From contig NZ_FOLD01000002.1 of the NCBI RefSeq assembly GCF_900112225.1, forward strand, positions 287,377-351,376: a stretch of DNA of 64,000 bases. Direction: 5' to 3'. Position numbers and translations under genes: made by a program. This DNA is from Massilia yuzhufengensis (lineage in GTDB: Bacteria > Pseudomonadota > Gammaproteobacteria > Burkholderiales > Burkholderiaceae_D). A model generated the notes under the pieces. The model did no database searches. It saw only the letters and a list, made by a program, of their open reading frames with translations, and was not told the origin of the DNA. This document shows, one piece after another, positions 43,073 through 50,909 of this stretch (position 1 is its first letter; the number at the start of each line of letters is the position of its first letter).

Positions 43073-43115
43073 GTGCGGTACCGCACCGAGACCGTGGAAC
43101 TTGCACTGTTATTCT
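43073..43115 (+). promoter_or_regulatory. Regulon dyad site 2 and OmpA promoter
   Basis: GTGCG-GTAC-CGCAC is a perfect palindrome (43073-43086). TATTCT (43110-43115) predicts a start at 43122; the dyad centre is at -42.5. The leader would be about 56 nt to the GTG at 43178. Confidence 0.6.
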
Positions 43116-43177
43116 TTATCCAACATCTGTGTCAAGGCATGCGATGTCAACAACCCTTCACCTTATGGGAGTTACCT

Positions 43178-44206
43178 GTGAATAATTCGAAGAAGATCGC
43201 CCTGGCCGTCGCCATCCTGTGCTCGGCTGGTACCACCATGGCCCAAGAAGTCAACCCATCGTGGTATATCCAGCCGAACGTGATTGTCGCGAAGCCGGAT
43301 GGAGACTTCGGCGTGAATGACCGCGACTGGGGCGGCGGCCTGAAATTCGGCAAGGCCGTGTCGCCAATGTGGGACATCCAGTTCGGCGCCAGCCAGGTCC
43401 GTTTCGAAGATGGCCCAGCCCGCTACCGCCAGACCCTGCTGGGCGCCGATGCCCTGCTGATGTTCTCGCGCGAGCGCTTCCGTCCGTTCGTCCTCGTGGG
43501 CCTGGGCCTCGAGCGCGACAAGGTGCAAAACCCACTGCGCAACGTGGGCAAGAATTCCCCTTACCTCACCGCCGGCATCGGCTTCCAGGCATCGCTCACC
43601 CCGCAATGGTCGTTCCAGGCCGACCTGCGCAGCGTGCGCGGCTTCCTGCGCGACCACGAACAGTTCGGCTTCCGCCGCAGCAACAACAAATACCTGACCC
43701 TCGGCCTGAACTACGCGTTCAACCCGCCGCCAGTGGCAGCCGCACCAGCGCCGGCCCCGGCCCCGGTGGTCGAAGCCCCGGCTCCGGCGCCAGCCCCGGT
43801 CGCCCCGCCGCCGCCGCCGGCACGTTTCGAGAAAGTCACCCTGGAAGCGACCAAGCTGTTCGAGTTTGATAAATCGGACATCATCATGCCGTCGCCAAAG
43901 CTCGATGAAATCGCTGCCGCCCTGATGGCCGACACCAGCATCACCGACGTCGACATCACCGGCCACACCGACCGCCTGGGTTCCGAAAAATACAACTTGA
44001 AACTGTCCGAGCGCCGCGCCAACGCCGTGCGCGACTACCTGGTCAGCAAGGGTGTCGACGGCAACCGCCTGAAGGCCTACGGCAAGGGCGAATCCAATCC
44101 GCTGGTCCAGTGCACCGAGAAGAACCGCAAGGCCCTGATCGATTGCCTGGAACCGAACCGCCGCGTCGAGGTCGAGCAGATCACCGTCGAGAAACGCGTC
44201 CAGTAA
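43178..44206 (+). CDS. OmpA family outer-membrane protein
   Basis: A 342-residue outer-membrane protein that links the membrane to peptidoglycan. The GTG start follows GGGAG and opens a signal peptide ('NNSKKIALAVAILCSAGTTMAQE'). An N-terminal eight-stranded barrel (about 25-180) includes 'WYIQPNVIVAKPDGDFGVND' and ends 'YLTLGLNYAFNPPP'. A Pro/Ala-rich linker follows (about 187-215), then the OmpA C-terminal domain: 'FEFDKSDIIMPSPKLDEIAAAL', 'DITGHTDRLGSEKYNLKLSERRANAVRDYL' and 'EPNRRVEVEQI'. Residues NxxLSxRRAxxVxxYL are kept. Dyad site 2 lies upstream. Confidence 0.88.
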   Translation: MNNSKKIALAVAILCSAGTTMAQEVNPSWYIQPNVIVAKPDGDFGVNDRDWGGGLKFGKAVSPMWDIQFGASQVRFEDGPARYRQTLLGADALLMFSRERFRPFVLVGLGLERDKVQNPLRNVGKNSPYLTAGIGFQASLTPQWSFQADLRSVRGFLRDHEQFGFRRSNNKYLTLGLNYAFNPPPVAAAPAPAPAPVVEAPAPAPAPVAPPPPPARFEKVTLEATKLFEFDKSDIIMPSPKLDEIAAALMADTSITDVDITGHTDRLGSEKYNLKLSERRANAVRDYLVSKGVDGNRLKAYGKGESNPLVQCTEKNRKALIDCLEPNRRVEVEQITVEKRVQ

Positions 44207-44289
44207 GCCGGCCCGGCCTGCCGCTGCTGCCCTGCCACGCGCAGGCGGGTAGCAGCGTGCCGCCGCCAAAGGCGAGGCGGGTGCACTAT

Positions 44290-44315
44290 GGGGGCTTCGG
44301 CCCCCTTATTAATTT
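44290..44315 (+). terminator. Terminator after the OmpA gene
   Basis: GGGGGC-TTCG-GCCCCC (44290-44305) is a stable UUCG-type hairpin followed by TTATTAATTT. Immediately after it begins the leader of the next gene. Confidence 0.7.
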
Positions 44316-44327
44316 GGAGAATAGAAC

Positions 44328-45281
44328 ATGGATGGTAAGAAATGGGTGCCGTATTCGCGCGAACTGGTCCGCGTGATGCGTTGTGCCGTGACAGAATGGC
44401 TCGAGCACCGCGCCTCCAGCAAGGGCGCGGCGCTTGCTTTCTACACCCTGTTTTCGATGGCGCCGATCCTGGTGCTGGTGATCGCCATTGCCGGCTTCTT
44501 CTACGGGCCCGAGGCGGCGCAGGGCCAGCTGCTCAATGAGTTGCGCGGCCTGGTCGGCGCCCAGGGGGCAGAAACCATCCAGGCCATCCTGGCCGGTGCG
44601 CGCGACAAGGAAGACGGCATGTTCGCGACCATCGTCGCCTCGGTGCTGCTGCTCATCGGCGCCACCAGCGTGTTCGCCGAACTCAAGGACAGCCTGGACG
44701 AAATCTGGGACGTGCCGCCGCCCAAGGACAGCAGCTTCTGGGACATCGTGCGCACCCGCCTGCTTTCTTTCGGGCTGATCCTGGTGCTGGGCTTCCTGCT
44801 GATGATCTCGCTCGTCGTGAGCGCCGCACTGGCCGTCGTCGAGAAGTATATCGGCGGCATGTGGAAAGAAGCCGCGGTCGTGATGGGCTGGGTCGCCTGG
44901 GCCATCAGCTTCCTGGTCATCGCCACGCTGTTCGGGGTGATCTACAAACTGCTGCCGCGCATCAAGCTGTCCTGGCGCGACGTGACCATCGGCGCCCTCG
45001 GCACCGCGGCCATGTTCACCCTGGGCAAATTCCTGATCGGCCTGTACATCGGCAATAGCGGCGCGGCCGACAGCTTCGGTGCGGCCGGCTCGCTGATCGC
45101 GCTGCTGCTGTGGGTGTATTACTCGGCGCAGATCTTCTTCCTCGGAGCCGAGTTCGCGCGCCAGTACGCGCTCAAACTGGGCAGCCTGAAGCACAAGCCG
45201 AAGGAAGAAACGGGTGACAAGAAAAAGGATGAGCCGGCGGAGGCGCCGATGGCTACCTGGAAGGATGGCCGGGCCGTGTAA
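44328..45281 (+). CDS. YihY/BrkB family inner-membrane protein
   Basis: A 317-residue membrane protein with about six helices. It carries the family signatures 'ASSKGAALAFYTLFSMAPILVL', 'DIWDVPPPKDSSFW'-like motif ('LDEIWDVPPPKDSSFWDIV') and 'LIALLLWVYYSAQIFFLGAEFARQYA'. Members were long called ribonuclease BN, which is wrong; function is unsettled. The C-terminus is charged and disordered. The ribosome site TTTGGAGA lies before the ATG. A REP-like unit follows directly. Confidence 0.85.
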   Translation: MDGKKWVPYSRELVRVMRCAVTEWLEHRASSKGAALAFYTLFSMAPILVLVIAIAGFFYGPEAAQGQLLNELRGLVGAQGAETIQAILAGARDKEDGMFATIVASVLLLIGATSVFAELKDSLDEIWDVPPPKDSSFWDIVRTRLLSFGLILVLGFLLMISLVVSAALAVVEKYIGGMWKEAAVVMGWVAWAISFLVIATLFGVIYKLLPRIKLSWRDVTIGALGTAAMFTLGKFLIGLYIGNSGAADSFGAAGSLIALLLWVYYSAQIFFLGAEFARQYALKLGSLKHKPKEETGDKKKDEPAEAPMATWKDGRAV

Positions 45282-45283
45282 TC

Positions 45284-45318
45284 GTAGGGTGGGCGGGTCT
45301 TCCCGCCCACGTGTTCAA
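45284..45318. repeat. REP-like unit, GGGTGGGCGGG family
   Basis: GTAGGGTGGGCGGG-TCTT-CCCGCCCACGTGTTCAA. The palindromic arms GTGGGCGG are shared with the two units around the transposase at 49002 and 49544. Confidence 0.75.
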
Positions 45319-45497
45319 TGTAGGCGCACAGTAAAATCTGCCGTGATCACACCACTGTCCGCTCTTGGCCGAACGTGGTCGCTGCTTCGACAAGTTTCGT
45401 TCGATGATCTCAGGGGTGAGCCCAACGCTGATATAGGGGAGAATCCGTTTCACGAGCTACATTCCAGGTAAAGCAAAGAGCTCGTGCGCAGGTCCGC
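45319..45497. other. Gap of about 180 bp with lower GC and no gene
   Basis: The segment is visibly less GC-rich than its neighbours. A reverse-strand frame starting at 45453 reads 'MKRILPYISVGLTPEIIERN' before running into the repeat. It could be the remnant of a lost gene; nothing supports a working product. Confidence 0.4.
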
Positions 45498-46754
45498 TTA
45501 CTCGCCCAGCAGTTCCGCCAGCACTTCCATCCCCTCCACCCGCTCGGCCACCACCTTCAGCACCACCACCACGGGCACGCCCAGCAGCAAGCCCCACATC
45601 CCCCACAGCCAGCCCCAGAACAGCAGGCTCACGAACACGGCCGCCGGGTTCATCTTGGCGATCTTGCCGGTCATCCAGGTGGTGACGACCATGCCGACCA
45701 GGGTGGCGATGCCGAGCGAGGCGCCGGCCACCAGGATCACCATGCGCAGCGATTCGAACTGGAAGAAGGCCACCGCACCGGTGGCGATCGTGATCAGGAG
45801 CGGACCGAAATAGGGAATGACGTGGGCCACGCCGGCAAACGCGGCCCAGGCGCCGGCGTTCTCCAGGCCGATGGCGCGCAGCGCCGCCCAGGTGAGCAGC
45901 GCCAGGATCACGTTGGTAACCAGCAGCATGAACATGTAGTTCTGGATCGCGTTGTTGATGTCGTCCAGGATGTGCACCGTCACCTTCTTGCGCGTGAGCG
46001 AAGGGCCGGTCAGCTTGACCAGCTTGCGCTTGAAGGTGTCGCCCGCCAGCAGCAGGAAGAACACGAGGAAGATCACCATGGTGGCCTGCGACAGGAAGGT
46101 CGCCAGGCCCACCGAGCCGACCACCACCCAGTCCATGACGCGGATGCTGGACGCACCGCCGGCCGCGGGGACCGGAGGCACGCTCTGGGTGCGCTTCTGG
46201 ATCGCGCGGCGCTGGTCGCCGCCGCCTGCATTGGAGGCGGCGCGCTCGATCTCGGCGGCGGCGGCCTGCACTTGCTGGATGGTCGAGCGTTCGCCGCTGC
46301 TGCTGGTCAGGATCTTGGTGACCTTGTGCGTGAGCGCGGGCAGTTCGTCGATGATGTTGAAGAATTCGTCCTGCAAGCGGTACAGGGTGCCGCCCATCGC
46401 GCCGAGGATCAGTACGGTAACGAGGGTCGCGCCGACGACGCGGCGGATGTGCCAGCGTTCGAGCCAGCGCACGACCGGATTGAGGGTATAGGCGATAAAG
46501 ATGCCGAGCAGGAGCGGCACGAAGAATTTCTGGGCCCACTGGAGGGCGAACACGCAGGCGATGGTGGTGAGGATGCCGAGCGACAGGCCGCGTGCGTTGA
46601 CGTGGATCGGCAGCCGCAGGCCGCCCACGTGCATCGTGAGCTCGTCGCCTGCAGGGCCGGGCTCGACGCCGGGCTCGGGAGAGACCGGCGCCACCGGGGC
46701 GGCAATGTCGGGTACGGTCGCAGGATGGGCCGGTTCAGGTGGTGCAAGCTGCAT
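45498..46754 (-). CDS. AI-2E family transporter (PerM-like)
   Basis: A 418-residue inner-membrane protein of the AI-2E/PerM family. An N-terminal Pro/Ala-rich cytoplasmic part (about 1-50) precedes hydrophobic helices, 'FFVPLLLGIFIAYTLNPVVRWLERW', a large soluble loop, and the C-terminal signature 'GVAHVIPYFGPLLITIATGAVAF', ending 'LWGMWGLLLGVPVVVVLKV'. Most members have no proven role in AI-2 export. It is 45 bp after the BON-domain lipoprotein gene and may be co-transcribed. ATG 46754 follows AAGG. Confidence 0.83.
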   Translation of the reverse strand: MQLAPPEPAHPATVPDIAAPVAPVSPEPGVEPGPAGDELTMHVGGLRLPIHVNARGLSLGILTTIACVFALQWAQKFFVPLLLGIFIAYTLNPVVRWLERWHIRRVVGATLVTVLILGAMGGTLYRLQDEFFNIIDELPALTHKVTKILTSSSGERSTIQQVQAAAAEIERAASNAGGGDQRRAIQKRTQSVPPVPAAGGASSIRVMDWVVVGSVGLATFLSQATMVIFLVFFLLLAGDTFKRKLVKLTGPSLTRKKVTVHILDDINNAIQNYMFMLLVTNVILALLTWAALRAIGLENAGAWAAFAGVAHVIPYFGPLLITIATGAVAFFQFESLRMVILVAGASLGIATLVGMVVTTWMTGKIAKMNPAAVFVSLLFWGWLWGMWGLLLGVPVVVVLKVVAERVEGMEVLAELLGE

Positions 46755-46799
46755 GGATCGTACCTTGACAAGGGAGCCGGGCCGCCCCGGCACAGGGGA

Positions 46800-47114
46800 T
46801 TACTTGACGCGGATGTCGTTCTTTACCGAGGTTACACCTTTCACGCCGCGCGCGATGTCCACCGCCCGCTGTGCGTCGCCAGGCTGGGCCACGAAGCCCG
46901 ACAGCTGGACGTCGCCCTTGAAGGTTTCGACGTTGATTTCGGTGGCCTTGACGGTTGGATCGGCAGCGAAGGCGGCTTTCACTTTGGTGGTGATCACAGC
47001 GTCGTCGACGTACTCGCCGGCGCTTTCGCGGTTCGAGGTCGATGCGCAGCCGACGGCGGTGAGGGCGACGACAGCGGTGAAGGCGGCGGTAACGATGCGT
47101 TGTGCGATTTTCAT
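46800..47114 (-). CDS. BON-domain lipoprotein
   Basis: A 104-residue lipoprotein. The lipobox is 'ALTAVGCASTS' and the mature part holds one BON domain ('YVDDAVITTKVKAAFAADPTVKATEINVETFKGDVQLSGFV', 'AVDIARGVKGVTSVKNDIRVK'). BON domains bind membranes or phospholipid and are found in OsmY-like stress proteins. It resembles the copy at 55241-55552. A weak dyad-like sequence is upstream (near 47180-47193). Its stop is followed by the AI-2E gene. Confidence 0.85.
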   Translation of the reverse strand: MKIAQRIVTAAFTAVVALTAVGCASTSNRESAGEYVDDAVITTKVKAAFAADPTVKATEINVETFKGDVQLSGFVAQPGDAQRAVDIARGVKGVTSVKNDIRVK

Positions 47115-47207
47115 GATAGCTCCTTGGTTAAAAACTGTGGATGAACAAACTACTAAAACAAAGCCCAGTGCGGGCAGGTGGGCGGTACCGGCACGCCGGC
47201 CCGCAAA

Positions 47208-47756
47208 TCATTTACGGAAGGCCGTCTTGGCAGCGCTGACGCACTGGTCCTTGACGGCGCCTGCGTAGGCGTCGCATTTCTCGATGGCGACGCGGTATTC
47301 GGCGGCCAGCTTGTCTTCGCGCGCATCGAGGCGCGCCTCGATGCTCTTGCGGTCGGCCTTGGCATCGGCCTGCGCGGCGACCAGGGTCGCCTTGGCCTGC
47401 TCCAGGCAGACGTCGCGAGGGTTGCCGGTGACCGCCGCGCAGCGCACCTTGTCGCGGTCATAATTGGCCGAGGCGATGCGCATGCGGGCCTGGGTATAGG
47501 CCGACAGCGTGTTCTTGTACGCGGCTTCGGCTTCTTCCTCGGTGCGTACCCGGGCTGCCTTGGCTTCGGCCATGCACAAGTCGTGCGGATTACCGGCGAT
47601 CAGGTCGCAGCGGGCACGGGCCGACTTGAAACTGGCTTCGGCATTGGCCTTGGCGGCTTCGAAGCTTGCTTTTGCGTCCGGCATTGCCTGGGCACGACCG
47701 GGGCCTGCCCAGACGAGCGCGGCGCCAACGAGCAGGAATACATGGGTTCTTTTCAT
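47208..47756 (-). CDS. Exported protein with three CX10C repeats
   Basis: A 182-residue protein with a signal peptide (about 1-22, 'LLVGAALVWAGPGRAQA'). The body is a helical Ala/Glu/Lys-rich chain with three similar segments, each with two Cys ten residues apart: 'CDLIAGNPHDLC', 'CAAVTGNPRDVC' and 'CDAYAGAVKDQC', each followed by an Ala-rich helix. In the periplasm these could form disulfide-stapled helical hairpins. No known family is recognised by me. Dyad site 3 with TAAAAC lies upstream. A shorter single-repeat relative is at 48619. Confidence 0.7.
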   Translation of the reverse strand: MKRTHVFLLVGAALVWAGPGRAQAMPDAKASFEAAKANAEASFKSARARCDLIAGNPHDLCMAEAKAARVRTEEEAEAAYKNTLSAYTQARMRIASANYDRDKVRCAAVTGNPRDVCLEQAKATLVAAQADAKADRKSIEARLDAREDKLAAEYRVAIEKCDAYAGAVKDQCVSAAKTAFRK

Positions 47757-47789
47757 TTTTTATTCTCCATTTGTCAACACGCAAGAGAC

Positions 47790-47831
47790 GTTTTACACGT
47801 CACGAGCCGCGCTATCTGTTCGGTGCCGAAC
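47790..47831 (-). promoter_or_regulatory. Regulon dyad site 3 and promoter of the CX10C gene
   Basis: GTTCG-GTGC-CGAAC (47818-47831), flanked by T and A to give 7-bp arms. On the reverse strand TAAAAC (47795-47790) predicts a start at 47783; the dyad centre is at -41.5. Confidence 0.62.
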
Positions 47832-47902
47832 ACATCAACGTCGATGCAACAACTCATCCGTATTTCGATGACCCCCACGATTCAGTTTGCCAGGCAAGGA
47901 CG

Positions 47903-47944
47903 GTTAGGCAACGCACAGACCCCTTGCGCGGCAGTGACTAAGCT
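47903..47944 (+). promoter_or_regulatory. Regulon dyad site 4 and promoter of the glycine-zipper gene
   Basis: GTTAG-GCAA-CGCAC (47903-47916); TAAGCT (47939-47944) predicts a start at 47951 with the dyad centre at -41.5. The same gap holds site 3 for the divergent gene. Confidence 0.62.
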
Positions 47945-47972
47945 GGAGCCATACTTTTGTCAGGAGAACAAC

Positions 47973-48431
47973 ATGAAAGCAACCCGTACCCTTGCTGCTG
48001 CTGTACTGGCGACCACCGCCCTCCTCACCGGCTGTGCGAGCACGTCTTCGCAGCCGTACAACAATGGCTACAACAGTGGCTATAACAATGTGTCGATGGG
48101 CTATGGCACGATCGAGTCGATCCAGGTCACGCAGGGCGCCAACCGTACCAGTGGCGCCGGCGCGATCCTGGGCGGCGTGGTCGGCGCACTGGCCGGTAGC
48201 CAGGTCGGCAGCGGCAGCGGCCGCACGGCAGCCACCGTCGCAGGCGGCGTGGCCGGTGCGGCGATCGGCAACAACGTCGAGCGTAACCGCAATGAAGGTG
48301 GCCAGGAGCAGTACCAGATCAACGTGCGCATGGATAACGGCGAGTACCGTGCCGTGTCCCAGGACAGCGTGTATGACTTGCGCGTGGGCAACCGCGTTCG
48401 CATCGTCGACGGCCGCGTCTACCGCTATTGA
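47973..48431 (+). CDS. Glycine-zipper (2TM) lipoprotein
   Basis: A 152-residue lipoprotein of the SlyB/YMGG type. Lipobox 'TTALLTGCAST'; then a Tyr/Asn/Gly-rich stretch ('YNNGYNSGYNNVSMGYG'), a glycine-zipper membrane hairpin ('GAGAILGGVVGALAGSQVGS' and 'TVAGGVAGAAIGNNVE') and a C-terminal soluble domain ('YQINVRMDNGEYRAVSQDS', 'LRVGNRVRIVDGRVY'). SlyB-like proteins help stabilise the outer membrane. The C-terminal domain matches that of the protein at 57008-57760. Preceded by CAGGAGAAC; dyad site 4 upstream. Confidence 0.85.
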   Translation: MKATRTLAAAVLATTALLTGCASTSSQPYNNGYNSGYNNVSMGYGTIESIQVTQGANRTSGAGAILGGVVGALAGSQVGSGSGRTAATVAGGVAGAAIGNNVERNRNEGGQEQYQINVRMDNGEYRAVSQDSVYDLRVGNRVRIVDGRVYRY

Positions 48432-48618
48432 TCGCCGTATCCGGACCCGCGAAGACATGGCGGAAGGCTCGCCTTTGTTCGCAGTCCGGCAGCTGGGGCC
48501 CTGCCCGCGCTTCGCGCCGCAGGGCCCCAGCCACACCTGCTGGCTGAACGCCTTGCCCGGCTCACCCGCGGCGGCATGCCAGATCACGCCACTGCCGACC
48601 TGAATGCCGGAGGACACC

Positions 48619-48975
48619 ATGCGAATTTCTTCAACCGTAATGCGCGGCGCCTGCGCCTTCCTGCTGGGCAGCACCCTGCTCGCCCACGCCCAGACCAACA
48701 GCGATGCCGTGGTCGATCCTGTCGCCGCCAAACAGCAGGCCCGCGAAATTGCCCAGGGCGATCCCTCGCGCTGGTACCGCGAAGACGCGACACCCCAGGC
48801 CAAGCTGAAAACCCTGCACAAGGAAATCGGCGCCGCATTGCAGGAAGCCCGCAACGCGTGCAAGCGCGCACCGGCGGCCGAACGCAACGCCTGCCTGTCG
48901 GAAGCGCGCGCGGTGTATACGCGCGACATGGCGCAGGCCAAGGCCATGGTGGATGGACAAGGGCAAACACCCTGA
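48619..48975 (+). CDS. Small exported protein with one CX10C motif
   Basis: A 118-residue protein with a signal peptide ('MRGACAFLLGSTLLAHAQ' part). A ribosome site CCGGAGG sits 6 bp before ATG 48619. The mature part is charged and helical and contains 'CKRAPAAERNAC', the same CX10C spacing followed by 'LSEARAVYTRDM' as the repeats in the protein at 47208-47756. It probably belongs to the same group. Upstream (48432-48618) I see no gene and no good dyad. Confidence 0.65.
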   Translation: MRISSTVMRGACAFLLGSTLLAHAQTNSDAVVDPVAAKQQAREIAQGDPSRWYREDATPQAKLKTLHKEIGAALQEARNACKRAPAAERNACLSEARAVYTRDMAQAKAMVDGQGQTP

Positions 48976-49001
48976 TCCCAGACGCTTGCTACAGGCCTGC
49001 C

Positions 49002-49039
49002 GTGGTAGCGTGGGCGGATCTTCCGCCCACGCGTTCAAC
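49002..49039. repeat. REP unit, left of the transposase remnant
   Basis: Core GTGGGCGG-ATCT-TCCGCCCAC followed by GCGTTCAA. The copy at 49544-49580 is the same unit in the opposite direction, so they face each other across the transposase gene. Confidence 0.8.
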
Positions 49040-49059
49040 TACGAGTGCATTGCCGCGAG

Positions 49060-49437
49060 CTATTTGCACTCCATCCTGTCGCACACGGGGTTGCCACCCC
49101 AATCAACAGGATAGATTCCTTCCCGCACCAATCGGCCAAACGTCGAATAGGGCCACGCAGACGCCGCTTGCACCAGGCGATGTTTGACCGGATTGAAATG
49201 GATGTCATCCATGTGCCTCTCCATGTCGCGCTCGTCCCGAATCTGGTGTTCCCAATAGCGACGCTGCCAGATCGGCGCCGAGCGTTGACGCTGTCGAGAC
49301 GCAGACTGGGCCATTAGATACAACTCGCGGCATGGTTGGGAGGCGCGGTGCTTTATTTGCAACCAGCGCGATGAGAAATTTGCGTCCCTGTAGGGGAAGG
49401 TCCAGATGCAGTGCAAGTGGCCTGGCATCAGTACCAT
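49060..49437 (-). pseudogene. REP-associated tyrosine transposase (RAYT) remnant
   Basis: A 125-residue fragment of a Y1-type (IS200-like) RAYT, which mobilises the REP palindromes next to it. The HUH motif is present in 'MVLMPGHLHCIWTFPYRDANF' (H-L-H), followed by 'RRYWEHQIRDERDMERHMD', 'DIHFNPVKHRLVQ' and 'EGIYPVDWGG', all typical of the family. The N-terminus is missing (an in-frame stop lies about 60 bp upstream), and the position normally holding the catalytic Tyr ('DYIHFNPVK') is Asp (GAC, near 49204-49206). It is most likely inactive. Flanked by inverted REP units. Confidence 0.8.
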
Positions 49438-49543
49438 CGCCTCCAGGTCGAACAGGACGCTCCTGCATCGGAGCGGCGGTAGCAGAGCATTGAACGATGT
49501 CAGGGCTACGCCAAAAGCGCGTTATGCGTCCGATCAGAGCCAG

Positions 49544-49580
49544 CTTGAACGCGTGGGCGGGAGACCCCGCCCACCCTAAG
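49544..49580. repeat. REP unit, right of the transposase remnant
   Basis: TTGAACGC-GTGGGCGG-GAGAC-CCCGCCCACCCTAAG, the inverse of the unit at 49002-49039. Confidence 0.8.
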
Positions 49581-49596
49581 GAGGTGAGCACTAAAG

Positions 49597-49631
49597 AAAA
49601 AAACGGCGTGCAATCGAGGATTGCAACGCCG
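49597..49631 (-). terminator. Terminator of the six-gene operon 52870-49678
   Basis: Reverse-strand stem CGGCGT/ACGCCG plus GCAATC/GATTGC with a one-base bulge, followed by seven T residues, about 45 bp after the last gene's stop. Confidence 0.75.
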
Positions 49632-49677
49632 CTCAAGCCCCACCATATTCAGCCAGCGATTATTTTGGTGTCGCCGT

Positions 49678-50058
49678 TCAGTTCATTTGCTGCGCACGGC
49701 GCTTGTGCACGTACCATCCAACCACGCCCAGCAGGATCGCGGCGGCGCCGGCCTGTTTGCCCATGCGGCGCTGGCGGATGAAGTTCAGTGCCGCCATACC
49801 GTAAGGCATGAGCGCCGAGACATTGGTGCCCGTCGGCCGCAGCAGCGCGTCGGCGCGCACGCGCAGTGCCGAGGTGGCGTGGTCGAGTGCGCCGTGCAGG
49901 ATCACGTCGGGACGCGCACCGTGGCGTATCTGCGCCTTGGCGTGCGCCACGCCGCTGCGGAAGTATTCGCCTTCGCGCAGGAGCTCCTTCTTGCGTGCGT
50001 CCGGATCGGTGCTGTGCTTGTGGCCTGCGAGACCGGTTTTTTCATCATGGTTGTGCAT
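49678..50058 (-). CDS. Hypothetical membrane-associated protein (YqjK-like position)
   Basis: A 126-residue protein with a hydrophilic, His/Lys/Asp-rich N-terminus, a middle helical part ('GVAHAKAQIRHGARPDVILHGALDHATSALRVRADALL') and one C-terminal membrane segment ('AGAAAILLGVVGWYVHKRR'). It is the last gene of the yqjD-yqjE group and takes the place YqjK has in enterobacteria, but I see no clear similarity. Start ATG 50058 ('MHNHDEKT') follows GGAGGGGAA. Confidence 0.6.
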   Translation of the reverse strand: MHNHDEKTGLAGHKHSTDPDARKKELLREGEYFRSGVAHAKAQIRHGARPDVILHGALDHATSALRVRADALLRPTGTNVSALMPYGMAALNFIRQRRMGKQAGAAAILLGVVGWYVHKRRAQQMN

Positions 50059-50081
50059 ATTCCCCTCCTTCGTGTCGCCGC

Positions 50082-50468
50082 TCACAGCAGCATGTCGCGG
50101 TCGTTCTTCAGTTCCTTCATCGTCGCCGGCAAGGCAAGCTTGCCCTGCTTGATCAGCGCTAGGCCCTTGGCGACCAGCACGCCCGTGATGATGAGGAAGA
50201 CGACGAACAGGATCAGCAGGATCTTCCAGCCCATGTCGTCCCAGGCCAGCGCCACGATGGTGGCGGTGCCGTAGGCGATGGCGAACCAGATAGCCAGCAG
50301 TGCCGCGCCGAAGATGGCGACCAGTTCGATGACGTGGTTGCGCACCTCGGCCAGTTCAAGCGAAGCGAGTTCCACCCGTGACACGAGCAGGCCGAACACG
50401 CTTTTCATCAGACTGGAGATCCCGCCCATGAGGCCGGGGTTATGCATGACGGGGTCGTCTTTCTGCAT
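50082..50468 (-). CDS. YqjE/holin-X family membrane protein
   Basis: A 128-residue inner-membrane protein of the YqjE ('phage holin family, superfamily III') group. 'SLMKSVFGLLVSRVELASLELAEVR' is the amphipathic start, followed by two long hydrophobic helices ('AIFGAALLAIWFAIAYGTA' and 'ILLILFVVFLIITGVLVAKG'). Despite the name it is not known to act in lysis here. It follows the YqjD-like gene by 18 bp, as in E. coli yqjD-yqjE. Confidence 0.85.
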   Translation of the reverse strand: MQKDDPVMHNPGLMGGISSLMKSVFGLLVSRVELASLELAEVRNHVIELVAIFGAALLAIWFAIAYGTATIVALAWDDMGWKILLILFVVFLIITGVLVAKGLALIKQGKLALPATMKELKNDRDMLL

Positions 50469-50486
50469 GGTGGTCCCCGGAGGCGC

Positions 50487-50840
50487 TTATTGCTTACGGC
50501 TCAGGAGGACGCCGAGCAGCACGCCAACGCCGGCGGCAACCGCCACCGTGCGCCATGGGTTGTCCTTCACATAGACATCGGCATCGTGTGCCAGTTCCTT
50601 GCCCTTTTCGAGGGCTTGACCCTGGTAGCGGCCGGCGCGGCCCAGCGCGCGGTCGAGCATTTCCATGCCGCGGTTGCGCAGCTCGTCGGCCTTCTCGCCG
50701 GTGAGGGCGCCGGCAGCGGTCAGCATCGACTGGGCGTCGCGCACCAGCGACTTGACGTCCGACTGGGCGTCCGCCAGGTTGCTGTCGAACTGCTGGGCGT
50801 GGGCCTGGGCTTTCACGTTGCTGCGGGTGGTGTCTAGCAT
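50487..50840 (-). CDS. DUF883 (YqjD/ElaB) family protein
   Basis: A 117-residue protein with a long amphipathic helix ('LADAQSDVKSLVRDAQSMLTA', 'ADELRNRGMEMLDRALGRAG') and one C-terminal membrane anchor ('PWRTVAVAAGVGVLLGVLLSRKQ'). YqjD and ElaB are stationary-phase, ribosome-associated membrane proteins of E. coli. The order YqjD, YqjE, small protein is conserved. It lies in an operon that starts with dyad site 5. Confidence 0.87.
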   Translation of the reverse strand: MLDTTRSNVKAQAHAQQFDSNLADAQSDVKSLVRDAQSMLTAAGALTGEKADELRNRGMEMLDRALGRAGRYQGQALEKGKELAHDADVYVKDNPWRTVAVAAGVGVLLGVLLSRKQ

Positions 50841-50909
50841 GATCTACTCCGTTGTGATGAATGATTGTTAAAGAAATTCAAGCACGGCCTCGCGGCCGGT
50901 GGGTGCGGC

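Noticed and set aside
45253..45453. 66-codon reverse frame over the REP unit at 45284
   Set aside because: It reads through the repeat and the end of the YihY gene; at most a remnant, with no supported product.
47180..47193. Possible eleventh dyad upstream of the BON lipoprotein at 47114 (TGCCG-GTAC-CGCCC on its strand)
   Set aside because: The spacing to TTTAGT fits -41.5, but only about six of ten half-site positions agree with the others, so I left it out of the count.
48477..48490. GTTCG-CAGT-CCGGC upstream of the small CX10C gene
   Set aside because: The right half does not match and no -10 lies at the required position.
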